Program-made: the position numbers and the translations under genes
NCBI GenBank assembly: GCA_001725945.1
Contig: LRMT01000022.1
Location: forward strand, 1-64,000
Origin: Cupriavidus sp. UYMMa02A
Lineage (GTDB): Bacteria > Pseudomonadota > Gammaproteobacteria > Burkholderiales > Burkholderiaceae
DNA length: 64,000 bases
Direction of reading: 5' to 3'
Notes under the pieces: model-generated
What the model saw: only the letters and a program-made list of their open reading frames with translations
What the model was told of the DNA's origin: nothing
The model's database searches: none
Shown here: positions 27,770 through 36,613 of the stretch, piece by piece
Numbering within the stretch: the stretch's first letter is position 1
Layout: every line of letters starts with the position of its first letter

Positions 27770-28594
27770 ATGAACAAGCCCTGCATCATTTCTGTTGCGA
27801 TCACGGGATCACTGCCGCGCAAAAAAGACAATCCGGCTGTGCCGATTACAGTGATCGAGCAGGTCGAATCGACCCAGGCGGCATTCGAAGCGGGGGCAAC
27901 CCTGGTTCATCTCCACGTACGCAATGACGACGAAACTCCCACCTCACATCCAGATCGCTTCGCCCTGGTGCTGGAAGGCATTCGCAAATACGCGCCGGGC
28001 ATGATCACCCAGGTGTCCACCGGTGGTCGCTCCGGGGCCGGCAATGAGAGAGGTGCCATGCTATCCCTGCGGCCCGACATGGCATCCCTGGCAACTGGCT
28101 CTGTCAATTTCCCGACCCGCGTCTATGACAATCCGCCGGACCTGGTCGACTGGCTCGCCGCCGAAATGAAAGCCTACGGCATCAAGCCCGAAGTCGAGGC
28201 CTTTGACCTGTCGATGATCTTCCAGGCCGCTGCCATGCAGGCGGCGGGCGCGATCGTTGGTCCCCTGCACATCCAGTTTGTCATGGGCATCAAGAACGCA
28301 ATGCCTGTCGATCGCGAAGTGCTTGAATTCTACATTCGCACCCTTAAGCGCCTTTCGCCCGATGCAACATGGACCGGCGCCGGCATCGGTCGAAATCAAT
28401 TGACGATGGCCCGCTGGTCTCTCGAACTCGGAGGGCACTGCCGCACCGGCCTCGAAGACAATGTGCGGCTAGACAAGAATACGCCCGCTCCTTCCAATGC
28501 CGCGCTTGTGCGCCAGGTTGCCGAGCTTTGCGAAGAGTATGGTCGCCCCGTAGCGACCGCAGCCCAGGCTCGGGAGATCCTCAATCTGAGCTGA
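27770..28594 (+). CDS. BKACE (DUF849) beta-keto acid cleavage enzyme
   Basis: Intact, 274 residues. Members of this TIM-barrel family condense a beta-keto acid with acetyl-CoA and cleave it, as in 3-keto-5-aminohexanoate cleavage of lysine fermentation. Motifs: IISVAITGSLPRKKDNPAVPIT at the start (first strand with the metal-ligand region), GATLVHLHVRNDDE carrying the HxH zinc ligands, ITQVSTGGRSGAGNERGAML, MASLATGSVNFPTRVYDN, and ELGGHCRTGLEDNVRLDK with the glycine-histidine and glutamate of the last strands. No transferase or transporter accompanies it, so its keto acid is unknown. Confidence 0.88.
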   Translation: MNKPCIISVAITGSLPRKKDNPAVPITVIEQVESTQAAFEAGATLVHLHVRNDDETPTSHPDRFALVLEGIRKYAPGMITQVSTGGRSGAGNERGAMLSLRPDMASLATGSVNFPTRVYDNPPDLVDWLAAEMKAYGIKPEVEAFDLSMIFQAAAMQAAGAIVGPLHIQFVMGIKNAMPVDREVLEFYIRTLKRLSPDATWTGAGIGRNQLTMARWSLELGGHCRTGLEDNVRLDKNTPAPSNAALVRQVAELCEEYGRPVATAAQAREILNLS

Positions 28595-28858
28595 ACAGCA
28601 TTGCTGCATCGCTCACCACAACACCAGCTCCGGGCCGTTCATCTGGACCGAGAGCGCTCGCGACATTCTTCAGAATGTTGCAGGCCGCGCAGGCGCAAGC
28701 TCGCCCCTGCGCACCAGGGCTGTAGAGCTTGTTTGCTAGGGGTGTCACCCTGTAGCGGGAGAAGGCCAGGGACATGATGGGCAACGTCAGTTCAAGAGTT
28801 GCCGCGTGTGCGGCACACCCGAAGACGCGACCCAGCCGGCGCGTCCAGTCGACATCGA

Positions 28859-29045
28859 TCAGAAGTTATGGTGCAGGACAACGACAGCGCCGAACTGGTT
28901 GGCGCCCGCGATCACGGAACCGTCATAGCCATTCGCGCTCAACGCGGATCCGCCGCGGTTCTGCGTGAAGGATCCCGTCAGATAGACATCGGTACGTTTC
29001 GAGAAACGGTAGTCCCCGGAGAGGACAATCGACATGGGGTCCTTC
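28859..29045 (-). pseudogene. Burkholderia-type porin, C-terminal remnant
   Basis: The minus-strand end MSIVLSGDYRFSKRTDVYLTG, then SFTQNRGGSALSANGYDG and GANQFGAVVVLHHNF with the final phenylalanine, is the last strands of a trimeric general porin. Nothing upstream continues the barrel in frame, so about 80% of the gene is absent. Stop at 28859. Confidence 0.65.
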
Positions 29046-29171
29046 GACGAGGTCACGACTTGACCTTCGACCTGATCTTCCCGTTCAACCCGATGTACTT
29101 CGCTGTCGACCCATCGTGATCTGCCCAACTGCGTGTCAAGCCCCACGTGTGGCCGTCGTATTACAGGTCTT

Positions 29172-30350
29172 CTACTTCGGCGAGGCCTGAAATGGGTTTT
29201 CGGCGAAACGCCGCCTGAGGCGGCGCTTGCTGCCCAAAATAGCAAGAAACTTACTGGCAGGAGCAAGAGGATTCTTGCAATACGGCACGTTACTCCAACT
29301 GAACAGATTGGGGTTGCTTGGGTCGATGGTCAAACGTAGCCATTCAGCAGGAGCGTTTGTGGAACCCTGGACCGTAATGCGCGTCAGGTTGGGCACTGCC
29401 GGTGTACCGTGGATCATGCCCGTTGCACTCGCAGGATTGGCCAAAGGTCGATCGGCGCCGTACAGATGCGAGTCGCCATTGAGCAGCAAGACGGGACGCT
29501 GGAAGCGGATGCTCAGGTCAGCAAGCTGTCGCACGAAAGGCGTATAGGCGCCAAGCCCGTCCCCGCCCACCACCGAAGCTGCCGGATCCCACATGTCTGC
29601 TTGCAGCGCAATGATGACGCCTCGCGCATGGTTGGCCTCGGCGCGACTGAATGCCGCCTGCAGCCAGCGTTGGTTGGCGCCATTGCGCTCGACGCCCTCT
29701 TGCCCCTGCGTGCCCGGGTTGCTGAATATCCCCGTCCACGGCAGCGTGTCGTTGTTCGATCCCGGCACGTTGAGCGTAACATAGAGACGTGCGAATCTTC
29801 CCACATCACGTTCTCAACGAATTTCGCGTCCGTCGGATACGCGGCGTTGTAGGCCTGCGCCTGCGAGATCACCAATTGTCGGTCAATCCGAGGCTGTGCC
29901 CCGGTCGCGCGAAGAACAGGCTTCGCACGGAGTCCAACTCCTTCATCGGATCGCCGGAACTAGCTTCCTTGGTCTTGTGGCAGTCAGTCCACTCATTATC
30001 GCCAGGCGTATAGATCACCGGCGGCTTGAACTGCTGAAACGCGGCAAATATGGCCTGGTTCCAGCCCGGATTCGAAGTTGTGATCGGCGGCAGGATGCTG
30101 GCACTGGTGCATGGCATGCTGCCCGAATGGATGTCGCCGACGTGGATCACCAGGTGGACAGCGGGATCTGCGTTGACTGAATCGATGAGCAGGCGCTTGT
30201 TGTCAAGAAGATTCTGGTTGTACGGCCAGTCGCCGAACACAGCAACAGTGATGGGCCGGCCCGAGTCATTACTATCGGCGCTGGCCGCGTCGGTGTGGCC
30301 ATCATTCCCGCGGCGGCTAGCAGCGCGGCACAATGCATGAGCTTTGTCAT
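29172..30350 (-). CDS. Exported calcineurin-like metallophosphoesterase, three frame breaks
   Basis: About 393 residues after joining; ATG at 30350 follows GGGAGAAG. A signal sequence (LMHCAALLAAAGMMATP) is followed by the dimetal signature blocks in order: VAVFGDWPYNQ, LVIHVGDIHSG, IYTPGDNEWTDC (GDNE) and VLLLNGDSHLYGADRP (GDSH). Breaks lie near 30290, 29870 and 29800. The enzyme should hydrolyse phosphate mono- or diesters in the periplasm. It lies between a porin scrap and a nucleobase permease; a nucleotide-scavenging role is possible but is only inference. The last 25 residues (FLAILGSKRRLRRRF) look unlike the family and may be out of frame. Confidence 0.8.
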
Positions 30351-30554
30351 CTCGTCTTCTCCCTACCCATTGGGCGAGGCAGGATTACCTCGGTCCCAAG
30401 CTAGCCATAAAGGTAGGAACCCAGAATTTCACGATGATGACGAACCTCGACCCCGACATGACGCAGGGAAAATTGTCGTACCCGGACGGACTCCAGAAAG
30501 ACAGCATACCTGCCGACTGCTTCGGGTCGGTAGTTGCCTTCGGCGGTCAACAGA

Positions 30555-31898
30555 TTAGGCTGGTTCGTGGGCAAACTCGCCGGCTTCTTCGCTGGCTTCA
30601 CCGTCGAAGGACTCAATCTGACGGCCAGGCAGGCACAGGTTGAGGAATACCGCAACCAACGCCCCAACCGTAATGCCAGAACCGAATACCTCTTTGACAA
30701 ACGCTGGGAGCTTCGACAGCAGTTCGGGCCGGATGGTCACGGCCAGGCCGCAGCCGATGGATACGGCGATGATCAGGCTGTTGCGCTTGGTGTGCTCTGT
30801 TTTACCCAGCATCTGAATGCCAGCCGAAACGATCATAGCGAACATCATCAAGCCCGCGCCACCAAGCACCGGTTGCGGGATCGTGACCACCAGAGCGCCC
30901 AGCATCGGGAACAAGCCGGCCAGCAGCAACATCACGCCTGTCAGCGCCACGACATGGCGGCTAGCCACGCCAGTGAGGGAAACCACGCCGACGTTCTGCG
31001 CAAACGTGGAAACAGGCGGACTGGACATCAGCGCAGCGAAGGCCGAGCCGACACCGTCGCACAGGATGCCGCGCGCGAGCTTTTTGCCAGGCAACGAGGT
31101 TTGCGTCGCCGCTCCCAGTGCCATGAAGGTACCCGTCGTTTCAACAATGGTGACGAGGAACGCAAGCGACATGGCAACGATGCCAGAAATCGGGAAGCTC
31201 AGTCCAAAGTGCATGGGCTGCGGCACGGCAAGGACGGAAGCGCTTCGGACCTGGGAAAAGTCGATCATGCCCAGCGACAGGCACACCAAGTAGCCAATGA
31301 GGATGCCAAGCACCACCGCGGAAGCCGAAATGATTCCCTTGCCCCATTGCACAAACGCAATGACCAGCACCAGCACAAAACTGGCGATCGCTAGGTTGAT
31401 CGGCGCACCGTAATGGTCGCTGCCGAAGCCTCCGGCAGCCCAATCAATTGCTACCGGCGTCAGGGACAGGCCGATCATGGTAACTACCACGCCGGTCACA
31501 GTGTGTGGAAAAAGCTTGCGGATCGTCGGCATGAAGTAACTGCCGGCAATCATGACCAGCGAGCCCACCAGAGCGGAGCCGAGAATTCCCGGTACGCCGT
31601 GCTCAAGCCCGACGCTGATGCCGGCCCCGACAAACGTGAAGCTGGTGCCCATCACGCACGGCAAACGGATGCCGACTGGCCCCGCCCCCTTACACTGAAG
31701 GATGGTGACAATGCCGGATCCAAGCAGGGCAGCGTTCACCAGCGCAATGACCTGATCGGGCGGAAGCTTCAGCGCTCCGCCGAGCACCAGGGGCACAGCA
31801 ATAATCCCGCCAAGAGCAGCAAGTAAATGCTGGGCTGCAAGCAGGATGGTGGTCAGAATCGGGGGACGATCTTCCACCTGGTAGAGCAACTTCTCCAT
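30555..31898 (-). CDS. NCS2 nucleobase:cation symporter (uracil/xanthine permease family)
   Basis: Intact, 447 residues from the ATG at 31898, which has AGAGGAGA seven bases upstream. Fourteen-helix transporter: LAAQHLLAALGGIIAVPLVLG at the start (the conserved QH in the first helix), QCKGAGPVGIRLPCVMGTSF, FPHTVTGVVVTMIGLSL, ATQTSLPGKKLARGILCDG, and the signature SSPPVSTFAQNVGVVSLTGV with the QNxGxxxxT motif. GKTEHTKRNSLIIAVSIGCG follows near the end. The QN-V-G signature places it in the xanthine/urate branch rather than UraA, though substrate cannot be fixed by eye. One of the few long genes here without a frame break. Confidence 0.88.
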   Translation of the reverse strand: MEKLLYQVEDRPPILTTILLAAQHLLAALGGIIAVPLVLGGALKLPPDQVIALVNAALLGSGIVTILQCKGAGPVGIRLPCVMGTSFTFVGAGISVGLEHGVPGILGSALVGSLVMIAGSYFMPTIRKLFPHTVTGVVVTMIGLSLTPVAIDWAAGGFGSDHYGAPINLAIASFVLVLVIAFVQWGKGIISASAVVLGILIGYLVCLSLGMIDFSQVRSASVLAVPQPMHFGLSFPISGIVAMSLAFLVTIVETTGTFMALGAATQTSLPGKKLARGILCDGVGSAFAALMSSPPVSTFAQNVGVVSLTGVASRHVVALTGVMLLLAGLFPMLGALVVTIPQPVLGGAGLMMFAMIVSAGIQMLGKTEHTKRNSLIIAVSIGCGLAVTIRPELLSKLPAFVKEVFGSGITVGALVAVFLNLCLPGRQIESFDGEASEEAGEFAHEPA

Positions 31899-32262
31899 TC
31901 TTGTGTCTCCTCTTGTTCTGTCGGCTATTGCCCGACTATGAGCGTGGCTTTTTATCACCACGATAAGAGGACCACATTCGGATGGGGTGATGTCCCTTAT
32001 TGGGCCGCAGTTGCCCGACGCTATTTCACGGCGGTGGGCCAGTCAGGACGGTGTATTTCGATGGGCGGTTACTGTCATGCCAGCTGTGCGGGGATGAGCT
32101 AGGCCCTCATCCCGGTCGCTTCCCGGGATAAATGGATCCCTGCCCTGCGAGTGGAGAAGAGCGGGCCGCGGCCCTCCGGCCAGTCTGCCCCTGAGGGCCA
32201 TCGCTCCGTGATGAAAATGATAGAGCGAGGGAAAACCCTATCAGGGAATCCGCGAGGAGTGA
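31899..32262. other. Intergenic stretch
   Basis: About 360 bases upstream of the nucleobase permease. Open frames exist but no protein was recognised and no operator stood out. Confidence 0.45.
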
Positions 32263-32397
32263 AAATCTGCTCAACTTGATTTCAGCATCTTCCCCTATTT
32301 CGCAACGCTCGCCAACGCGAAGCCTCAAGACCGAGGCCAGTCACGCTGGTGGGGTAGCTACTGGGCAGGCGGCTGGGACCTGTACCTCAGTACTTAG
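32263..32397 (+). pseudogene. Unidentified aromatic-rich C-terminal remnant
   Basis: A plus-strand frame bounded by an upstream stop reads SAQLDFSIFPYFATLANAK, then PQDRGQSRWWGSYWAGGWDL and ends YLST at 32397. The strongly non-random aromatic composition (six Trp/Tyr in 20 residues) looks like the end of a real protein whose body is lost. I cannot name the family. Confidence 0.3.
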
Positions 32398-33757
32398 CGC
32401 GGTATGGCCGCGTGGATTGCCTGGATTGCCGCGATGAAGGCCGTTGATGATTCCAGCGGCCGACTGAGCGCGGCTACGGTGCTTCTTGTCTCCGCCGTTG
32501 TTGCGCGCGGCGCCGCGTCAGGACTCGAGGAAAACTTCACCACGCTCAACTCCTTTCTCGGATTAATGTAGATCTTCTGCCCGAATCGCCCGCCGGCCTC
32601 GACGGACCCGTCACCATCATTGACCTGGTACCAGTAGTCTCCATATGCGTAGCCAGGCTTCCCCGCCGCGAGCCGGCCCTTGGAGAAACCCACCCGGTTT
32701 CCGCTCGGCCGTAACGCAAGGTGGACCGCTTGAACGGAAACCCCCGCGTTGGCATCGCCGGCTGCTGCGCGACGGACCGCATCTGCAAAACGGGCCGCGT
32801 CGCGCAACGTCGTGCTCAGACCGCCGCTTGCCATCTCTGTGCCGAGCGAATCCACCTGGATATAGGCATCGTCCTCCGCCAGCTTTGACCAGATCCGTTC
32901 CTGCGCCAAGTCGGCCCACGACTTGCCTGAGATTCGGCGGATCGCCCAAGCGACCGCTTCCGGCGATCCGTTCTGATAGAACCAGTAGTCCGGCGCGACA
33001 ATCTCCTTGCGGCGCTGACCGTCTTGAGAAAATCGTAGATGTTGTCTGGCACACCTGGGCGGCGCGGAATGAGCCCAACCGCGCTAAACAGCCCTAGATC
33101 GGGCGGAAGATCCGGCGCATAGGCGACGGCCACTTCCATGTCGAGGTTCTTTTTTACCGTAGCATCGCCGAACGGATTGCCAGCCAACTCGGGCACATAG
33201 TTGGCCAGCTTGGCCTGGGGATCGAGTCTGCCTTCGACAATCAGCATGGCCGCCAGTAGGCCTGTGACCGATTTGGTCATTGAAGCCCAAATGTGCGGCT
33301 GCGTAGGTCCAAAGCCATCCAGATAGCGCTCGAAAACGATCTGACCCTTGTGCAGCACGATGAAGCCGTCGGTGTGTGTGTCGCGAAGATATTCGGACAA
33401 TTTGACAGGCCGCCCTTCCACGTCAAATTCCAGGTCATCGAGATTTGCCGCAGGCCGCTCCGACAACGCAACTGGGGTCGGAGCGTGCCGGATGCCCACC
33501 GTCGGCGAAGTCTCCCGGGCATGGCGGAAGGCCCAGCGCAGATATGGAGGCTTGAATGCGTTGGTCTTGTTCACGCGCATACCTTGAGGCGGGGGAAAGC
33601 CCTGCATGACGCCGACCCCTTCCGGGTCGTTACCTTGATCGGCCTCGGGCGGCTGTGCCATCCCCGCCCCAGCCGTCACAATAAGCAGCGCCATCGTGGC
33701 CTTTTTCCAGTACGCGCGCAGGCAATGAGCGGGGCGGCGGGGTACGGTGGTATCCAT
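32394..33757 (-). CDS. Beta-lactamase-fold serine hydrolase, frame break near 33010
   Basis: About 450 residues, family of class C beta-lactamase relatives, D-peptidases and NylB-type esterases. The ATG at 33757 follows AGGAGATAGG. A signal (TMALLIVTAGAGMAQ) precedes the domain. The nucleophile motif SMTK (in WASMTKSVTGLLAAML) is complete, and the tyrosine segment DYWFYQNGSPEAVAWAIRR appears after the frame change near 33010. The C-terminal part includes SGGLSTTLRDAARFA and GDYWYQVNDGDGSVEAGGRFGQ, the region that holds the third motif. Exported hydrolase of unknown substrate; the frame break is the only visible defect. Confidence 0.8.
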
Positions 33758-34149
33758 CCTATCTCCTGTGCCAATCATGCTCATGAGTATGAAAGCGAGG
33801 GATCAATCCTCACAAGACACTGAGGGGCATTAGGCCATAACCGATGGGAATGCCCGCGCATAGACGTCCGCACCGAGCTTCGGTCATTCGCGGAGGGGTA
33901 CGCGAATGACGGAGAAGGGTCGGGAAGCGACCGTCGAGTCGACTGATAGCGGTCATACGTTGGCCTGCGTGCCCGTTGGAGAGAATAGCTTTCACTCGGC
34001 TGGGAAGGATAGGAAGACCGCCGTAATGCGACGGGGCCTCGGCAGAGGCCCAGTCGATCTCGAAGACGTCTTGTACTTCCTGACGGCCGAGGAAGGCCAT
34101 GCCCGCTAAAGCGTCACCGCTGGGTGACGCGCCCGGAGTCGCCAGTGGC
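33758..34149. other. Intergenic stretch
   Basis: About 390 bases between the serine hydrolase start and the Cache-protein stop. Two short opposing frames (33810-34100) have no ribosome site or recognisable product. Nothing supported. Confidence 0.45.
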
Positions 34150-34692
34150 TCATTGCGTCTTCGGATACCCTACGTAGTAAATGCCGATGACACCCCCACT
34201 GTTGTCGTGGATAGGCTCATATCCAGTGGTATATGGCTTGCCAAGGATGTCAGCATCCCCGTAGTAGGCACCACCACCGCGTATTGCCCCCATGGCCTTG
34301 CCCTTCGGATCGAGGACAGTCCCAATCGCCCTCGATCCATCGTCCTTCTGTACATTCGTCGCCACGCGCACGAAATCATCGCCGCTCTTGACGAACAATG
34401 TTGCCGTGCCGCCATGCTCCTTTTTGACTTCATCAACTACGGCAAAGTTGTTGTTCATCTTGGTCGTGCCAAAGTACAAAGCTGGCGCGGGTTTTCCTGC
34501 AACAGCATCTTCTCCTTTAATCCCCGGTGCGCCCAATTTGGCCGTCTTAGCCTTCAGTGACGCCATGGCCTGCTTCACGTTCTCCGGTGATTGCGCATAG
34601 CTCATGGCGGGAGTGAAGACCGGCAATGCGAGTGCAAAGATCACAGGGGCGACCCATCGCCCTATAGCAACTGCGGGACATGCTTTTGCCAT
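34150..34692 (-). CDS. Periplasmic Cache-domain protein
   Basis: Intact, 180 residues. The start at 34692 follows GGGGGAAAA. A signal sequence (VIFALALPVFTPAMSYAQS) precedes a single Cache sensor-like domain: LYFGTTKMNNNFAVVDEVK, TATLFVKSGDDFVRVATNVQ, RAIGTVLDPKGKAMGAI, YYGDADILGKPYTTGYEPI and GGVIGIYYVGYPK. This is the ligand-binding fold of chemoreceptors and kinases, but here with no membrane helix or output domain after it, so it is a soluble periplasmic binding protein. A partner receptor is not in the window. Confidence 0.8.
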   Translation of the reverse strand: MAKACPAVAIGRWVAPVIFALALPVFTPAMSYAQSPENVKQAMASLKAKTAKLGAPGIKGEDAVAGKPAPALYFGTTKMNNNFAVVDEVKKEHGGTATLFVKSGDDFVRVATNVQKDDGSRAIGTVLDPKGKAMGAIRGGGAYYGDADILGKPYTTGYEPIHDNSGGVIGIYYVGYPKTQ

Positions 34693-34937
34693 TTTTTCCC
34701 CCTTTAGGCAGCGTCGCCGACGAGGCGAGGCGGCAACTTCCCCGGGACCGGGCAGCGTGCCCCTTTGTCCGATTGGAGTATAGGCAGCGGTCGAGGCGCT
34801 GCTCGAGGGCGATACCGCACATTGACGTGTGGAAATGTCGTGATACGCACAACACTTGCAGCCTCGCTGCGAGCGTCGGCTGGAAGGGGCGGTTCCCGGC
34901 CATCAAGAGACTTTCGATCGGTCGCCTGCAAAGACAC

Positions 34938-35240
34938 TCCGGCGACGGCTTTGGCTCCTCCAACCATCTGTCGATGGAACTGTTCGAGAAGATGACCGAA
35001 ACAAAGTTGACACACGTCCCGTACAAGGGCAGTGGCCCGGCAGTCACGCCGAAGGAGGTCGTCCAGAAACTCAACCAGGAAATCGCGAAGGCCTTGGCTG
35101 ACCCTGAGATCGTGAAGCGGTTCCGCGAACAGGGTGTCGAGGTTGTAGGTAGCACTCCGACCAAGTTTTCCACGCTCGTGGAAGCCGAGATCCAGAAATG
35201 GGGAAGCGTGGTCCGCGATGCCAACGTCCGACTTGAGTAG
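34938..35240 (+). pseudogene. Bug/TctC receptor, internally deleted remnant
   Basis: The frame contains the Bug-family centre (GFGSSNHLSMELFEKMTETK, THVPYKGSGPAVT) joined directly to the C-terminus (PKEVVQKLNQEIAKAL, FREQGVEVVGSTPTKF, AEIQKWGSVVRDANV). About 90 residues that normally separate these blocks are missing, without loss of frame. There is no signal sequence or start. The join point AVTPKE lies where both flanks could share ACGCC, suggesting deletion at a short repeat. Non-functional. Confidence 0.7.
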
Positions 35241-35302
35241 CCGGGGCGTCGCGAACGTGTCTGCACGGTAGCAGACACGCTTAGATCCCGGACCTGTCCT
35301 CA

Positions 35303-35336
35303 ATATCCCGCCGTTTGTCCGGCGGGATATTTTTTT
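35303..35336 (+). terminator. Rho-independent terminator
   Basis: ATATCCCGCCG pairs perfectly with CGGCGGGATAT across a six-base loop, followed by a run of seven T. It lies 63 bases after the Bug remnant stop on the plus strand. Confidence 0.9.
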
Positions 35337-35461
35337 GTCCTCGTTCCGTCAGCGGACTCTCGTAGCGAATCGTCGCAAGCTATGCAGGCTGTCGGACACG
35401 TTCACCTACTGCGCAAGCATTCCCGAGGCGACATCCATGGACCGCACATCGAACATGAGCA

Positions 35462-35493
35462 ATAAAAAGACCCTGCAGATATTCTTCGCAGGG
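35462..35493 (-). terminator. Rho-independent terminator of the Bug/IlvD cluster
   Basis: On the minus strand CCCTGC pairs with GCAGGG across an 11-base loop and is followed by TCTTTTTATT. It lies about 120 bases after the stop of the Bug receptor gene at 35617 and would end the LacI-FAD-IlvD-Bug transcript. Confidence 0.7.
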
Positions 35494-35616
35494 CCCTCTG
35501 CTTAGCACTTCCACTCCCCGCACTGTTTGCTGAAGTCCAGTACAGCACGGCAATTCAGACGCGGCGGCCATTAAGACCAGAAGATGTCTCCATGGCCAAT
35601 CACAAACCGATGAGGC

Positions 35617-36591
35617 CTATTCAGCAACAACATTTGCCGACTTCGCGACAGCACCCCACTTGTCTGCCTCGCTCTTGATATAGCCTGCAAACTCGTCAGG
35701 CCTGGTTGCCACCACTTCTGCACCAAGCGTCGCCAGCTTGCTCTTGACTTCCGGCATGGCAAGTACCTTCATCAGTGCAGCACTAAGCTGCCTGACGATT
35801 TCCGGCGACGTCCCGGCGGGTGCCACAAGACCACCCCATGACGAGGCGTCGAATCCCTTCAGCACCGATTCATCGATTGTCGGCGCATTGGGGAACGCGG
35901 GCACGCGTTTCTTGCTTGCCACCGCCATCAGCTTGAGCTTTCCTCCAGTCACGAACGGACGCGCGGCGACGGCCGTCGTGAACATCATGGACACCTGCCC
36001 GGCCATCACATCGGTCATCGCCGGGCCATCGCCCTTGTAGGGCACATGCATCATGTCCAGCTTCAGCCCGGCGTTGAACATCTCGCCAACCAGGTGATTG
36101 GAGGAGCCGTTGCCGGCCGAGCCAAATGTGTACTTCCCCGGATTGGCCTTGACTTCGGCCACCAGCCCCTTGATATCCGTCGCCTTGACCTTCGGTCCGG
36201 CCACCAGGACGATCGGCACCGTGGTGGTTTGCCCGATAGGGGCGAAGCTCTTGTTGACGTCGTAGCCGAGGTGCGGGTAGATCGACTGGCTGATGGCATT
36301 CGGGCCGACGTTCGCCATCAGAAGGGTATAGCCATCCGCCGGCGACTTGGCCACCATCTCGGCCGCAATATTTCCGTTCGCCCCGGGCCGGTTCTCGACT
36401 ACAAACGTGCCACCGGTAACTTCCTTCAGCTTTTCGCTCAGCACACGCGCCGTCGTATCGGAAGCACCACCCGGCGGATACGGCACGACAATGCGCACCG
36501 GCTTGTCCGGGTAGGCTGCCATGGCGATGCCCGACGCCAAGGCCGAAGCCGCGATGGCCGCGCGCCACGCAGTTTTGATCAGTGTATTCAT
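35617..36591 (-). CDS. Bug (TctC) family tripartite tricarboxylate solute-binding protein
   Basis: Intact, 324 residues. Periplasmic receptor: signal sequence to GIAMAAYPDKP, then the family opening PVRIVVPYPPGGASDTTARVL, ENRPGANGNIAAEMVAKSP, DGYTLLMANVGPNAISQS, YTFGSAGNGSSNHLVGEMF, LDMMHVPYKGDGPAMTDVMAG, and FDASSWGGLVAPAGTSPEIV near the end. Bug proteins bind carboxylates, sugar acids or amino acids and are hugely expanded in Cupriavidus; membrane TctAB partners are usually elsewhere, as here. Last gene of the LacI-regulated set after the dehydratase (22 bases gap), so it probably captures the substrate that the FAD enzyme and dehydratase process. Confidence 0.9.
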   Translation of the reverse strand: MNTLIKTAWRAAIAASALASGIAMAAYPDKPVRIVVPYPPGGASDTTARVLSEKLKEVTGGTFVVENRPGANGNIAAEMVAKSPADGYTLLMANVGPNAISQSIYPHLGYDVNKSFAPIGQTTTVPIVLVAGPKVKATDIKGLVAEVKANPGKYTFGSAGNGSSNHLVGEMFNAGLKLDMMHVPYKGDGPAMTDVMAGQVSMMFTTAVAARPFVTGGKLKLMAVASKKRVPAFPNAPTIDESVLKGFDASSWGGLVAPAGTSPEIVRQLSAALMKVLAMPEVKSKLATLGAEVVATRPDEFAGYIKSEADKWGAVAKSANVVAE

Positions 36592-36613
36592 GAGTGTCTA
36601 CTCCACTTCTAGT

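Noticed and set aside
33810..34109. Opposing short frames between serine hydrolase and Cache genes
   Set aside because: Neither has a ribosome site or protein-like conservation pattern.
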